In this document: positions 6,618-14,322 of the stretch, in pieces
How positions within the stretch are numbered: the stretch's first letter is position 1
How the letters are laid out: every line of letters begins with the position of its first letter
NCBI GenBank assembly: GCA_041627475.1
Contig: JBFKQZ010000048.1
Location: 1 to 15,581, forward strand
Length of the DNA: 15,581 nt
Reading direction: 5' to 3'
Source: JBFGFG01 sp041627475
GTDB lineage: Bacteria; Actinomycetota; Nitriliruptoria; Nitriliruptorales; Nitriliruptoraceae
The notes under the pieces: generated by a model
What the model was told of the DNA's origin: nothing
Databases searched by the model: none
What the model saw: only the letters and a program-made list of their open reading frames with translations
Position numbers and translations under genes: made by a program

Positions 6618-7339
6618 ACGCCCTCCCCGAGGTAGAGCTCGCGAAGCCGCAGCTTCAGGTCGTCGAGCTCGGCCCCTGCGGCCGTGGTCGTGATCTCGCC
6701 CTTCTCCAGGACGTAGGCACGGTGGGCGAGGTCCAGCGCGAGCACGTTCTGTTCGACGATCAGGACCGAGGTGCCCTCGTCGCGGTTGAGTGCCTGGATC
6801 AGGTCGAACGTGTCCTCGGCCATGATCGGCGACAGGCCCAGCGAGGCCTCGTCGATCAGCAGCAGGCGCGGCCCTGACATCATCGCGCGCACGATCGCCA
6901 GCATCTGCTGCTGGCCGCCCGACAGCGTCCCGGCGAGCTGCTGCTGGCGCTCGCGGAGGATCGGGAACGCGGTGAACGACTGCTCCAGGCGGTCGTCGAC
7001 GGTCGCACGGTCGTCGACCACGTACGCGCCGAGCTCGAGGTTCTGCCGGACGGTCATGTCCGGCAGCATCCCTCGACCCTCCGGGCACAGCACCATGCCG
7101 CGCGGCGTCAGGTCCTCGGGGCCGAGCTTCGTGACGTCGTCGCCGTCGAAGCGGATCGTCCCCGTCGTCGCCCGCAGCAGCCCGACGATCGTCTTGAGCG
7201 TCGTCGACTTCCCGGCACCGTTGGTCCCCATCAGCGCGACGACCTCGCCGGGGTGGACCTCGAGCGACAGGCCATGGAGGACCTGCAGGTCGCCGTAGCC
7301 GGCACGGACGTCGTCGAGTTCGAGGATCGGCGTCGTCAC
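6614..7339 (-). CDS. livF: Branched-chain amino acid-type ABC transporter ATP-binding protein LivF
   Basis: This 241-residue protein is one of two ATPases of a hydrophobic amino acid transporter (HAAT family). Walker A is GTNGAGKST (38-46), the signature is LSGGQQQ (139-145) and Walker B is LLLIDE (159-164), followed by ASLGLSP. The switch region reads VEQN with Gln in place of the usual His, which is normal for LivF. The GTG start at 7339 is supported by AGGAGG 7 bases upstream and a 4-base GTGA overlap with the LivM-LivG stop, so translation is probably coupled. The native ligand cannot be told from the ATPase; the branched-chain label is a family name and related systems take urea, amides or aromatic compounds. 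Confidence 0.95.
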   Translation of the reverse strand: MTTPILELDDVRAGYGDLQVLHGLSLEVHPGEVVALMGTNGAGKSTTLKTIVGLLRATTGTIRFDGDDVTKLGPEDLTPRGMVLCPEGRGMLPDMTVRQNLELGAYVVDDRATVDDRLEQSFTAFPILRERQQQLAGTLSGGQQQMLAIVRAMMSGPRLLLIDEASLGLSPIMAEDTFDLIQALNRDEGTSVLIVEQNVLALDLAHRAYVLEKGEITTTAAGAELDDLKLRLRELYLGEGV

Positions 7340-9495
7340 GTCGGCACCTCCTCGTCGGCGTGCGTGGCGAGCTTCGTCCCGCCGCCCTCGTCGATCTGCG
7401 ACCGGCCGAGGAACTCGGCGACGACCTCCGGGTTGGACTGCACCTCCCACGGCTTGCCGTCGGCGAGCAGGCGGCCGGACGCGAGGCAGTAGACGTGGTC
7501 GCAGACGCGGGCGATCAGCGGGACGTGGTGCTCGATGACGACCAGGGTCAGGCCGAGCTCGTCGCGGAGGGCGTGGAAGCGGTCGCCGAGGGCGTGCGCC
7601 TCGTCGGGGCCGAGGCCGGCGGACGCCTCGTCGAAGAACAGCAGGTCGGCCCCGGCGGCGACGGTCGAGGCGAGCTCGACCATGCGCATCGCGCCGTACG
7701 GCAGCGAGCCGAGGCGGACGTCCTTGAGGTGCTCGAGCCCGAAGATCCGCAGGGCCTCGCGCGCCCGGTGGCGCAGCTCGGCCTCGGTGCGGTTCGAGCC
7801 GCCGAGCCCGACGAGCCCCGCGAACGGGTCGTACGTCGCCAGCCAGTGCTGTGCCAGCAGCACGTTGTCACCGACCGTCTCCGGTCGCATCAGCCCCATG
7901 TGCTGGAACGTGCGGCCGATGCCGAGCCGGGTCCGGGCGTCGGGCGGTGCCTGCAGCAGCTCGCGACCGCGGTAGCGGATGGACCCCTCCTGCGGGGTGA
8001 TGAAGCCGCTGACGCAGTTGAAGAACGTGGACTTGCCGGCACCGTTGGCACCGATGAGGCCGACGATCTCGCCCTCACGCACCTCCATTGACAGGTCGTC
8101 GATGGCCGTCACGCCGCCGAAGCGCATCGTGACGTGCTCGGCGACGAACAGGGCCCGCGTCGGCATGCGCAGCGACAGGTCGCGCGGCACGTCGCGCAGG
8201 TCCCGCGCGGCGTGGGCCGCCGCCTGCGCCTGGGCCCGCGCGTCGACGCCGACCGCGAGCGCGCCACCCACCTCCGGCTCCGGCTCGTCGCCGGGATCGG
8301 TGAGCAGCAGCACCAGGTAGCCGACCACCGCGACCACGACACCCACGAGGGCGAGGACCAGCGGCAGTGTCGGGGCACCGCCGGTCTCGCCCAGTGCAGC
8401 GAGCTCGTCACCGCGGTAGCCCTGCTCGCGCACGAGGACGACCGCCAGCACCACGCCGCCGACCACGGCTGCACCGGCGCGCGCCGCGACGGGCAGCCGA
8501 CGCCAGAGCTTGCGCTGGTCGTCGAGCATGCCGCCGTAGCCGGTCGGCAGGAACAGCACGATGAGGATCAGCAGCAGCCCGGACACCAGCGGGATGAACC
8601 GGCCCGTGAAGACGTCGCCCAGGACGGGCACGGCGTTGAGCAGGCCGACGTTCTGCACCCCGAGCAGCAGGAAGGCCACGGCGAGCACGCCGGCCCGCGA
8701 CCCGATCCCGCCGAGCACGACGTAGCTCAGCAGCACCAGCGACTGGATCACGACCTGGTCGGTGTTGTCGACGCCACCGGAGATGTTGGTCGAGATGCCG
8801 CCGGCGACGCCGGCCATGATCCCCGACAGCGCGTAGGCGCGGAGCTTCGCCGGGCCGGTCTGCACGCCGAAGGCAGGCGCGCGCTCCTCGCCGTCACGGA
8901 CGGCCACGAGCGACCGGCCGAACTGGGTGTCGAGCAACCGCCGGTCGACGACGACGAGCCCTGCCAGCGCGAGCAGCACGAACACCCAGAAGGCGTAGGT
9001 CTGGCCCCGGCCGAACACGGGGGTGAGGGCGAGCCCGCTCGCCCCGCCGGTGAACCACGGGCGCGTGAAGAGGTAGGTCTGCGCGGCCACCCCGAACGCC
9101 AGCGTGGCGATGGCGACCTGCAGGCCGCGGATCCGCAGCGCCGGCAGACCGATCAGGGCCGTGAGCAGGCCGACGGCCAGGCCGGCCCCGGCGACGCTGA
9201 GCACCACCTCGACGAACAGTCCGACGGTGCCGCTGCTGTCGAACGGGAGACGTCCGGCGACGTTGATCGCCGCGAAGCCACCGGCGCCGATGAAGGCGGC
9301 GTGCCCCAGCGAGATCTGCCCGGTGTAGCCGAGCAGCACGTTGAGGCTGAGCAGCCCGATGGCGAGCGCCGCCGTCTGGGCGAGCGCGGCCACCTGGGCC
9401 GCGCCCATCACGGCCGGCACGGCCAGTGCGATCGCACTCCCGGCCACGAGGGCCACGGTCCGCCGCTGCTGCGGCCCTGCGTCAGGCAGTCGCAC
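7336..9495 (-). CDS. livM-livG: LivM-LivG fusion: ABC permease joined to ATP-binding protein
   Basis: A single 719-residue frame carries a LivM-type permease (about 1-325; GYTGQISLGHAAFIGAGGFA at 56-75, GIMAGVAGG, VVLGGIGSRAGVLA) and a complete LivG-type ATPase (about 448-700). Between them lie two extra predicted membrane helices (about 341-356 and 376-398) and a charged Ala-rich linker (about 400-445). The ATPase has Walker A GANGAGKST (482-490), Walker B LLFFDE (618-623) and switch His656. Its signature motif reads LPYGAMR (598-604), departing from the canonical LSGGQ but resembling LivG variants. The GTG at 9495 has GGAGG 5 bases upstream and overlaps the livH stop by 14 bases. Permease-ATPase fusions of this kind are known in actinobacterial HAAT systems. 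No frameshift is needed to join the halves. Confidence 0.93.
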   Translation of the reverse strand: MRLPDAGPQQRRTVALVAGSAIALAVPAVMGAAQVAALAQTAALAIGLLSLNVLLGYTGQISLGHAAFIGAGGFAAINVAGRLPFDSSGTVGLFVEVVLSVAGAGLAVGLLTALIGLPALRIRGLQVAIATLAFGVAAQTYLFTRPWFTGGASGLALTPVFGRGQTYAFWVFVLLALAGLVVVDRRLLDTQFGRSLVAVRDGEERAPAFGVQTGPAKLRAYALSGIMAGVAGGISTNISGGVDNTDQVVIQSLVLLSYVVLGGIGSRAGVLAVAFLLLGVQNVGLLNAVPVLGDVFTGRFIPLVSGLLLILIVLFLPTGYGGMLDDQRKLWRRLPVAARAGAAVVGGVVLAVVLVREQGYRGDELAALGETGGAPTLPLVLALVGVVVAVVGYLVLLLTDPGDEPEPEVGGALAVGVDARAQAQAAAHAARDLRDVPRDLSLRMPTRALFVAEHVTMRFGGVTAIDDLSMEVREGEIVGLIGANGAGKSTFFNCVSGFITPQEGSIRYRGRELLQAPPDARTRLGIGRTFQHMGLMRPETVGDNVLLAQHWLATYDPFAGLVGLGGSNRTEAELRHRAREALRIFGLEHLKDVRLGSLPYGAMRMVELASTVAAGADLLFFDEASAGLGPDEAHALGDRFHALRDELGLTLVVIEHHVPLIARVCDHVYCLASGRLLADGKPWEVQSNPEVVAEFLGRSQIDEGGGTKLATHADEEVPT

Positions 9496-10402
9496 CGGCG
9501 CCTCCGAGGATCCCCCGCGGCCGGACCGCGAGCACGACGACGATGACGACCAGCAGCACGACGTCCGGGAGGCCGGCCCCGAACTGGAACTCCACGACGC
9601 CCTTGACCAGGCCGACGAGCAGCCCGCCGACGATGGCGCCGGGGATCGAGTCGAGCCCCCCGACGACCGACGCGACCAGCGCCAGCAGCAGGAAGAGCGT
9701 CATCGTCCCCGGGTTGAACTGGGTGACGACCGAGTACAGCGCGGCCGTCAGCCCCGACAGCGCGCCGCCGACGGCCCACGTGAAGCGGTAGACCTTGCGC
9801 ACCGGCACGCCGAGCAGACGCGCGACGGTGTTGTCGGAGGTCGTCGCGACGACGCCCTGGCCGAACTTGGTGCGGTTGAAGAACACGTAGAGGCCGAAGC
9901 CCACGGCACCGGTCAGCACGAAGGCGAGGATGCGTTCCGGCTCCACGAACAGGTCGACGCCGGGCACCTTGATCGTCGACTCCCCGAGCGGGTTGGGGAT
10001 CGAGGGGCTCGGGATCGGGAAGCTCGTGACGTCGGTCGCCGCGTCGAAGAACCCGAGGAACCCCTGCCGTCCGTTGAGCACGGTGACCTGGATCAGCACG
10101 ATCGCGAGCCCGAGCGTCGCGATCGTCCCCTGCAGGGGTGGTCGCTCCACCAGCGGCCGCATCATCAGGCGCTCCGTCGCGATCCCGAGCGCTGCGGCCA
10201 CGACCACGGTGCCGACGAGCAGCACGATGCCGTTCGCCGACGAGCGGCCGACGAGGGCGTACGTGAGGAAGAACGCGAACGCCCCCAGCTCACCCTGCGC
10301 GAGGTTGAGGACGCCCGACCCCTTGAACACCAGGGACAGCCCGACGGCCGCGAGCGCGATCATCGCGCCCTCGCTGAGCCCGTTGACGAGTGCGGCGATC
10401 AC
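9482..10402 (-). CDS. livH: Branched-chain amino acid-type ABC transporter permease LivH
   Basis: This 306-residue inner-membrane permease pairs with the LivM part of the downstream fusion. It opens with ALVNGLSEGAMIALAAVGLS and carries the LivH motif LNLAQGEL (32-39), the cytoplasmic ATPase-contact region around NTVARLLGVPVRKVY (191-205) and the late GGLDSIPGAIVGGLLVG helix (248-264), ending in RPRGILGG. About eight hydrophobic segments are visible. The GTG at 10402 overlaps the binding-protein stop by 4 bases (GTGA); I see no good separate ribosome binding site, so translation is probably coupled. The frame is open far upstream, but that part shadows the binding protein. Confidence 0.95.
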   Translation of the reverse strand: MIAALVNGLSEGAMIALAAVGLSLVFKGSGVLNLAQGELGAFAFFLTYALVGRSSANGIVLLVGTVVVAAALGIATERLMMRPLVERPPLQGTIATLGLAIVLIQVTVLNGRQGFLGFFDAATDVTSFPIPSPSIPNPLGESTIKVPGVDLFVEPERILAFVLTGAVGFGLYVFFNRTKFGQGVVATTSDNTVARLLGVPVRKVYRFTWAVGGALSGLTAALYSVVTQFNPGTMTLFLLLALVASVVGGLDSIPGAIVGGLLVGLVKGVVEFQFGAGLPDVVLLVVIVVVLAVRPRGILGGAGATA

Positions 10403-11883
10403 GGGAACGTCCGGAAGCTGCCGGTCCACTGCCAGCTGGTCCCGGCGTCCTCGTAGACGGCCACCGACGAGGTGCACACGTACGGCGGACCACCGCGACA
10501 GTCGATGGGTGCCCAGACGTCGTACGTCGCGTTGAGGTTCTCGAGCGCCCGCCGGAAGCTGTTGCGTCCGAGGTTCGGCCCGGCGGCCTCGAGCGCCGAG
10601 TCGATCACCTCGTTGAGGCCCCAGGCAGCCAGCCCGAGGTCCTCGCCGCTGTTGTTGTTGTACTTCTGGGCGGCTGCGCGGTAGCCGGCGGCACGGTCGC
10701 TCTGCAGCGAGACCCACGGTGAGAAGGCGCGGCTGTCGGCCGGCGCGGCCGGGTTGCCCTGCGCCAGGTCGAGGTTCCACGAGATCGAGTTGGCGAACCA
10801 GACCGGGTTGCAGCCCTGGCCGGCCGCCTGCTGCATGAAGATGAGCGCCGGCGTCGGCGCCATGTACAGCCACACCACCTCGGCGCCCGAACCGCAGACG
10901 TTGAGGACCGTCGAGGTGAACGACGTCTGGCTCGGGTCGATCGTCTCACGCGCGACCACGTCCATCCCGCGGGCGGCGGCCTCCGCGTCGAACGCGTCGG
11001 TGCCGGGCTTCAGCGCCGCGGTCTGCTCGCGCACGAAGCCGACCGGCCGGTCCCGCAGGTCGGGGTCGGTGTCCCAGTAGCGCGCGACGGCCCGCCCCTG
11101 CTCGGTGTGGTCGATCGAGATGATGAAGGTGTTGACCCAGGTCGCGGGTGCGGGCGTCGGCGACTGCACCATGATGTGCGGCACACCCGCCTGTTCCATG
11201 GCCTTGCCGATCGCGTCGTGCACCTCGAGACGGTCCAGCGACACGATCGTGAAGACGCCCTCCTGCAGCAGCTCGAGGGCACGCGTCCGGGCCGTGTTCG
11301 GCTGGGACGTCGTGTCACGGACGATCAGCTCGACCTGGCGGCCGTGCGTGCCGCCGTTGGCGGCCTTCTCGTACCAGTAGAGGCTGACCCCCTGGCGGAA
11401 GTCGCTGGGCACCGGCGCGGCGCCGGACTCGGGGACGAGCACACCGATCTTGATGCAGCCCAGGTCCTCGTTGACGTTCTCACCGCTGCAGGGCGTGTCG
11501 GTGACGCCCGGCGACGGGCCGGCGTCCGCGATGGCCGCCTGGTCGGGCTGCGTCGCCTGCTCGTCACCGCCGGCGTCACCCGTGGACTGGCCTGCGTCGT
11601 CGTCACCTGCAGCGGGCGTCGTCACGCCGCCGTCGCCAGCCGTGCCGTCGTCCGTCCCGGCGTCGGCCTGTCCGTCCGTGACGGTCGCACCGTCCTCGGC
11701 GGCCTGCTCGTCAACGACGGCGTCCCCGTCGGCGACCGTGCCGCCGTCGGCGAGTGGGACCTCGACCGTCTGGGTGCCGGTCGTCCGTGCCTCGAGCTCG
11801 CTGACGTCGAACCGGGGTCCGCAGGCGGCGAGCACCAGCCCGACCGCCATCACCGCACCGGCATGCCTGACCGTGCGCCCCAC
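10399..11883 (-). CDS. Lipoprotein substrate-binding protein of a Liv-type ABC importer (Peripla_BP_6-like)
   Basis: This 494-residue protein captures the ligand outside the membrane and delivers it to LivH/LivM. A lipoprotein signal peptide with lipobox LAAC puts the lipidated cysteine at residue 21. Then comes an unusually long Asp/Gly/Ala/Thr-rich spacer (about 37-129) and a type I periplasmic-binding fold from IKIGVLVPESG (about 146) onward, with family features such as DFRQGVSLYWYEKAANGG and DTTSQPNTARTRALELL. The GTG at 11883 is preferred over the in-frame GTG at 11895: GGAGGG (complement of 11888-11893) lies 4 bases upstream of the former, nothing upstream of the latter. Several cysteines in the binding domain suggest disulfides. 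It starts the operon 80 bases after ribF. The ligand is unknown. Confidence 0.92.
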   Translation of the reverse strand: MGRTVRHAGAVMAVGLVLAACGPRFDVSELEARTTGTQTVEVPLADGGTVADGDAVVDEQAAEDGATVTDGQADAGTDDGTAGDGGVTTPAAGDDDAGQSTGDAGGDEQATQPDQAAIADAGPSPGVTDTPCSGENVNEDLGCIKIGVLVPESGAAPVPSDFRQGVSLYWYEKAANGGTHGRQVELIVRDTTSQPNTARTRALELLQEGVFTIVSLDRLEVHDAIGKAMEQAGVPHIMVQSPTPAPATWVNTFIISIDHTEQGRAVARYWDTDPDLRDRPVGFVREQTAALKPGTDAFDAEAAARGMDVVARETIDPSQTSFTSTVLNVCGSGAEVVWLYMAPTPALIFMQQAAGQGCNPVWFANSISWNLDLAQGNPAAPADSRAFSPWVSLQSDRAAGYRAAAQKYNNNSGEDLGLAAWGLNEVIDSALEAAGPNLGRNSFRRALENLNATYDVWAPIDCRGGPPYVCTSSVAVYEDAGTSWQWTGSFRTFP

Positions 11884-11958
11884 GCTGCCCTCCACTGCTG
11901 ACGGGCGGCCCAGTCAACCCGCCCTCTCACCCCTGTCGGTAGCGGTGGCGTCAGCCTT

Positions 11959-11981
11959 CGCGATCAGGCGAAATGATCGCG
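11959..11981 (-). terminator. Hairpin over the ribF stop codon
   Basis: CGCGATCA (11959-11966) pairs with TGATCGCG (11974-11981) around GGCGAAA. The 8-bp stem includes the ribF stop codon (11964-11966) and has no T-run. It may weaken read-through into the liv operon or be a decay-blocking stem; it is a weak terminator candidate. Confidence 0.3.
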
Positions 11982-12911
11982 GGCGGCCCGGATGTCGGCG
12001 TGGATCTGGGCCACGAGCTCCTCGGGACCGTCGAACCGCCGCTCGTCGCGGAGCCGGGCGAGCAGTTCGAGCCGCAGCTGCGTGCCGTACAGGTCGAGGT
12101 CCTCGGCCTGCTCGGACGCGTCCAGCAGGTGTGCCTCGACCGTCGTCGTCGTGCCGTCGAAGGTCGGCCGGGTGCCCACGTTGACCACGGCGTCCCAGGT
12201 CCCGTCGGCGTGCAGAGCGCGCGCTGCGTAGACGCCGTTGCCGGGTCGCAGGACGCCGTCCGGGGCAACCACATTGGCGGTCGGGACGCCGATCGTCCGG
12301 CCGCGGCCGTCGCCGCGGACGACCTCGCCGGTGTACGACCACGGGCGCCCGAGCGCCGCCGTCGCCCACGCGACGTCGCCCTGCTCGAGGTGCTCACGCA
12401 CCTGGGTCGAGGAGATCGGGTCGCCGTCGAGCTCGAGCAGCGAGACGGCCTCGGCGCCGAAGCCGTGGTCGTCGCCGAGGACGGCCAGCAGCTCCACGTC
12501 GCCGGCGGCGCGGTGCCCGAACCGGAAGTTGGTACCGACGACGACCCTGCGCGCCGACAGGGACCCCGCCAGCACCCGCTCGACGAAGGCCGCCGGTTCG
12601 AGCTGCGACAGCTCGCGGGTGAACGGCAGGACCAGCACGACGTCCACACCGGTCCCGGCCAGCAGGGCCACCCGGTCCTCGACCGGCTGCAGCAGCGGCG
12701 GGACGTGGTCAGGGCGCACGACGGTCATCGGGTGCGGGTCGAAGGTGACGGCGACGCTGCGCAGTCCCCCGTCCTCGGCCGCCCGCACGGCCCGCCCGAT
12801 GATGGTGCGGTGCCCGCGGTGGACACCGTCGAACACGCCGATCGTGACGACCGACGGCGCCGCGTCGACCTCGTCGAGCCCGCGGACGACGCGGGCGCCG
12901 TCGCCACTCAC
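11964..12911 (-). CDS. ribF: Bifunctional riboflavin kinase/FAD synthetase
   Basis: RibF phosphorylates riboflavin to FMN and adenylylates FMN to FAD in the cytoplasm. The 315-residue protein is of normal length. The N-terminal nucleotidyltransferase domain shows GVFDGVHRGH (25-34, the HxGH-like motif), TFDPHP (56-61), GTNFRFGHRAAG (126-137) and ISSTQVREHL (166-175). The C-terminal flavokinase domain shows GRTIGVPTAN (204-213), NGVYAARA and VNVGTRPTFDG followed by VEAHLLD with the likely catalytic Glu259. It starts at the GTG at 12911, overlapping truB by 4 bases (GTGA). The gene order truB-ribF-rpsO is widely conserved, but here seven genes away rpsO resumes after the liv insertion. Confidence 0.97.
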   Translation of the reverse strand: MSGDGARVVRGLDEVDAAPSVVTIGVFDGVHRGHRTIIGRAVRAAEDGGLRSVAVTFDPHPMTVVRPDHVPPLLQPVEDRVALLAGTGVDVVLVLPFTRELSQLEPAAFVERVLAGSLSARRVVVGTNFRFGHRAAGDVELLAVLGDDHGFGAEAVSLLELDGDPISSTQVREHLEQGDVAWATAALGRPWSYTGEVVRGDGRGRTIGVPTANVVAPDGVLRPGNGVYAARALHADGTWDAVVNVGTRPTFDGTTTTVEAHLLDASEQAEDLDLYGTQLRLELLARLRDERRFDGPEELVAQIHADIRAARDHFA

Positions 12912-13846
12912 TCGCCGGCCCCCGCCGTCACCAGGTCCGCCGGCTTCAGCAGGACGGCCTGCGGTCGGCCGTCGCCGTCCTCGTCGCGGTAGACCCCGAC
13001 GAGGTGGTCCTCGTGCGTGACGGCGTAGATGCCCGGGACACCCTGCGCCGGCAGCCAGCCGCCGTGGACGAGCCGGCCGACCGTGTCGCGGTCGACCTCG
13101 ACCGTGGGGTACGCCCGCAGCGCCTCGCGCGGCGACAGCAGCAGCTCCTCGAGGCGGCCGTCCTGCCCCGCGGCCTCGACCTCGTCCAGCGGCACGGCGA
13201 CGTCCGACGTGAAGCCAGCGTTGGCGAGCCGGCGCAGCGACGTCAGCGACCCGCCGACGCCGAGCGCCTCGCCGATGTCGTGGGCGAGGGTCCGGACGTA
13301 GGTGCCCGGTGAGACCGTGACGAGGAACGACGCGTAGGCACGCTCGCCGGCACGGAACTCCTCCAGGACGAGGTCGTGCACGGTCACGTCACGCGGCTCC
13401 CGCTCGACGACCTCGCCGCGGCGGGCCTTCTCGTGCAGCCGCTCACCGTCGACCTTCAGCGCCGACACCATCGGCGGCACCTGCTTGATGTCGCCGTGGA
13501 AGCGTCCGAGCACGGCGCAGAGCCCGGCCTCGTCGACGTGCGAGGCGTCGGCCTCGAACACCGGCTCGCCAGCGGCGTCCTGCGTCGTGGTCGCCAGCCC
13601 GAGGACCATCGTCGCCTGGTAGGTCTTCGGCGAGTCCTGCAGGTACTGGACCAGACGGGTGGCGTTGCCGAGACAGCACACGAGCACGCCGGTCGCGTCC
13701 GGGTCGAGGGTCCCGGTGTGGCCCACCCGGCGGGTGCCGGCCGCACGTCGGATGACGGCCACGACGTCGTGGCTGGTCATCCCCGACGGCTTGTCGACCA
13801 CCAGGACACCGGTGGCTCCGCTGTCGTTGCGGCGGCGGCGACCCAT
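12908..13846 (-). CDS. truB: tRNA pseudouridine(55) synthase
   Basis: TruB converts U55 of the tRNA T-loop to pseudouridine and acts as a tRNA-folding chaperone. The 312-residue product carries the catalytic motif GHTGTLDPDATGVL (42-55) with Asp48 at the same position as in the E. coli enzyme. It also has the KPSGMTSHDVV motif (19-29), KTYQATMVLG (74-83), QVPPMVSALKVDGERLHEKAR (about 122-142) and SPGTYVRTLAHDIG (about 179-192). The C-terminal part (about 245-312) resembles a PUA-like domain. The ATG at 13846 shares one base with the rbfA stop (TGATG), and the gene ends overlapping ribF, so rbfA, truB and ribF should be co-translated. Confidence 0.98.
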   Translation of the reverse strand: MGRRRRNDSGATGVLVVDKPSGMTSHDVVAVIRRAAGTRRVGHTGTLDPDATGVLVCCLGNATRLVQYLQDSPKTYQATMVLGLATTTQDAAGEPVFEADASHVDEAGLCAVLGRFHGDIKQVPPMVSALKVDGERLHEKARRGEVVEREPRDVTVHDLVLEEFRAGERAYASFLVTVSPGTYVRTLAHDIGEALGVGGSLTSLRRLANAGFTSDVAVPLDEVEAAGQDGRLEELLLSPREALRAYPTVEVDRDTVGRLVHGGWLPAQGVPGIYAVTHEDHLVGVYRDEDGDGRPQAVLLKPADLVTAGAGE

Positions 13847-14235
13847 CAGTCGCGGTTCCGACGCACGTCGCGCAGGAGCTCCTCGACGCGGTCCGCCTGC
13901 TGGCGCACCGGGTCCTGCTCGAACCGCAGCACGGGCGTGTTCATCATCCGGACGCGGTTGCTCAGCAGCTTCTGCAGCCGGGCGCGTGCCGACTCGAGCG
14001 CCGCACCGGCCTCGTCCGGGGTCGGCAGGTCGCGGGTCGCGCCGCTGCGCGCCTGGTCGGACAGGACATCGCGGTCCGGCACCGACCAGAACACGATCGC
14101 CTCGCGCGCGTCCTGGCTGACCTGCGCCTCGGTGATCGAGACCATGCGCAGGCGCGGGTCGTTGAACTCCGTCGCCAGGAGGTCGGCGATGGCCTCGGCG
14201 ACGGCGTTGTCCAGTCGTGGGTTGCGCTTGCGCAC
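13846..14235 (-). CDS. rbfA: 30S ribosome-binding factor RbfA
   Basis: RbfA is a small KH-fold factor needed for late 16S rRNA processing and 30S maturation, including cold adaptation. I take the GTG at 14235 (VRKRNPRLDNAVAEAIADLL) because AGGAG lies 5 bases upstream and family homology begins there; the frame is open to 14313 without family sequence. The 129-residue product has DPRLRMVSITEAQVSQDAREA (about 26-46) and the C-terminal NTPVLRFEQDP segment of the family. A stretch of roughly 15 residues (about 55-75, SDQARSGATRDLPTPDE) is longer than in typical RbfA at the loop between the central strand and the following helix. It is coupled to truB by a TGATG overlap. Confidence 0.95.
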   Translation of the reverse strand: MRKRNPRLDNAVAEAIADLLATEFNDPRLRMVSITEAQVSQDAREAIVFWSVPDRDVLSDQARSGATRDLPTPDEAGAALESARARLQKLLSNRVRMMNTPVLRFEQDPVRQQADRVEELLRDVRRNRD

Positions 14236-14303
14236 GCCTGCTCCTGCCGTCGTCTGGAACCCTCGGGAGGACGAGGAGGGTGGCTCACCACGGTAGCGAG
14301 GCG

Positions 14304-14320
14304 GGCAGGCCACCCCTGCC
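14304..14320 (-). terminator. Short hairpin after the hemerythrin gene
   Basis: GGCAGG (14304-14309) pairs with CCTGCC (14315-14320) around CCACC, 2 bases after the hemerythrin stop. A 6-bp GC stem without a T-run is a weak terminator candidate within the 87-base gap before rbfA. Confidence 0.3.
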
Positions 14321-14322
14321 GG

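Noticed and set aside
5598..7088. A longer 496-residue version of the Pro/Thr-rich membrane protein
   Set aside because: The extra N-terminal residues lie within livF and are Arg/Pro/Ala-rich shadow sequence; the GTG at 6617 has a ribosome binding site followed by a signal peptide.
7336..9495. LivM-LivG fusion as a frameshift or sequencing artefact
   Set aside because: The frame is continuous through both domains and a composition-consistent linker; no stop or start signal lies between them, and fused forms are known.
8134..9546. 470-codon plus-strand frame opposite the LivM-LivG gene
   Set aside because: Its Gln/His/Glu/Asp/Arg-rich composition is typical of the complement of a membrane protein gene; no family resemblance.
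5065..11883. Genomic island carrying a defence or mobile system
   Set aside because: All genes are transporter, receiver or one unknown membrane protein; there is no integrase, transposase, tRNA, flanking repeat or nuclease, and the base composition looks like its neighbours by eye.
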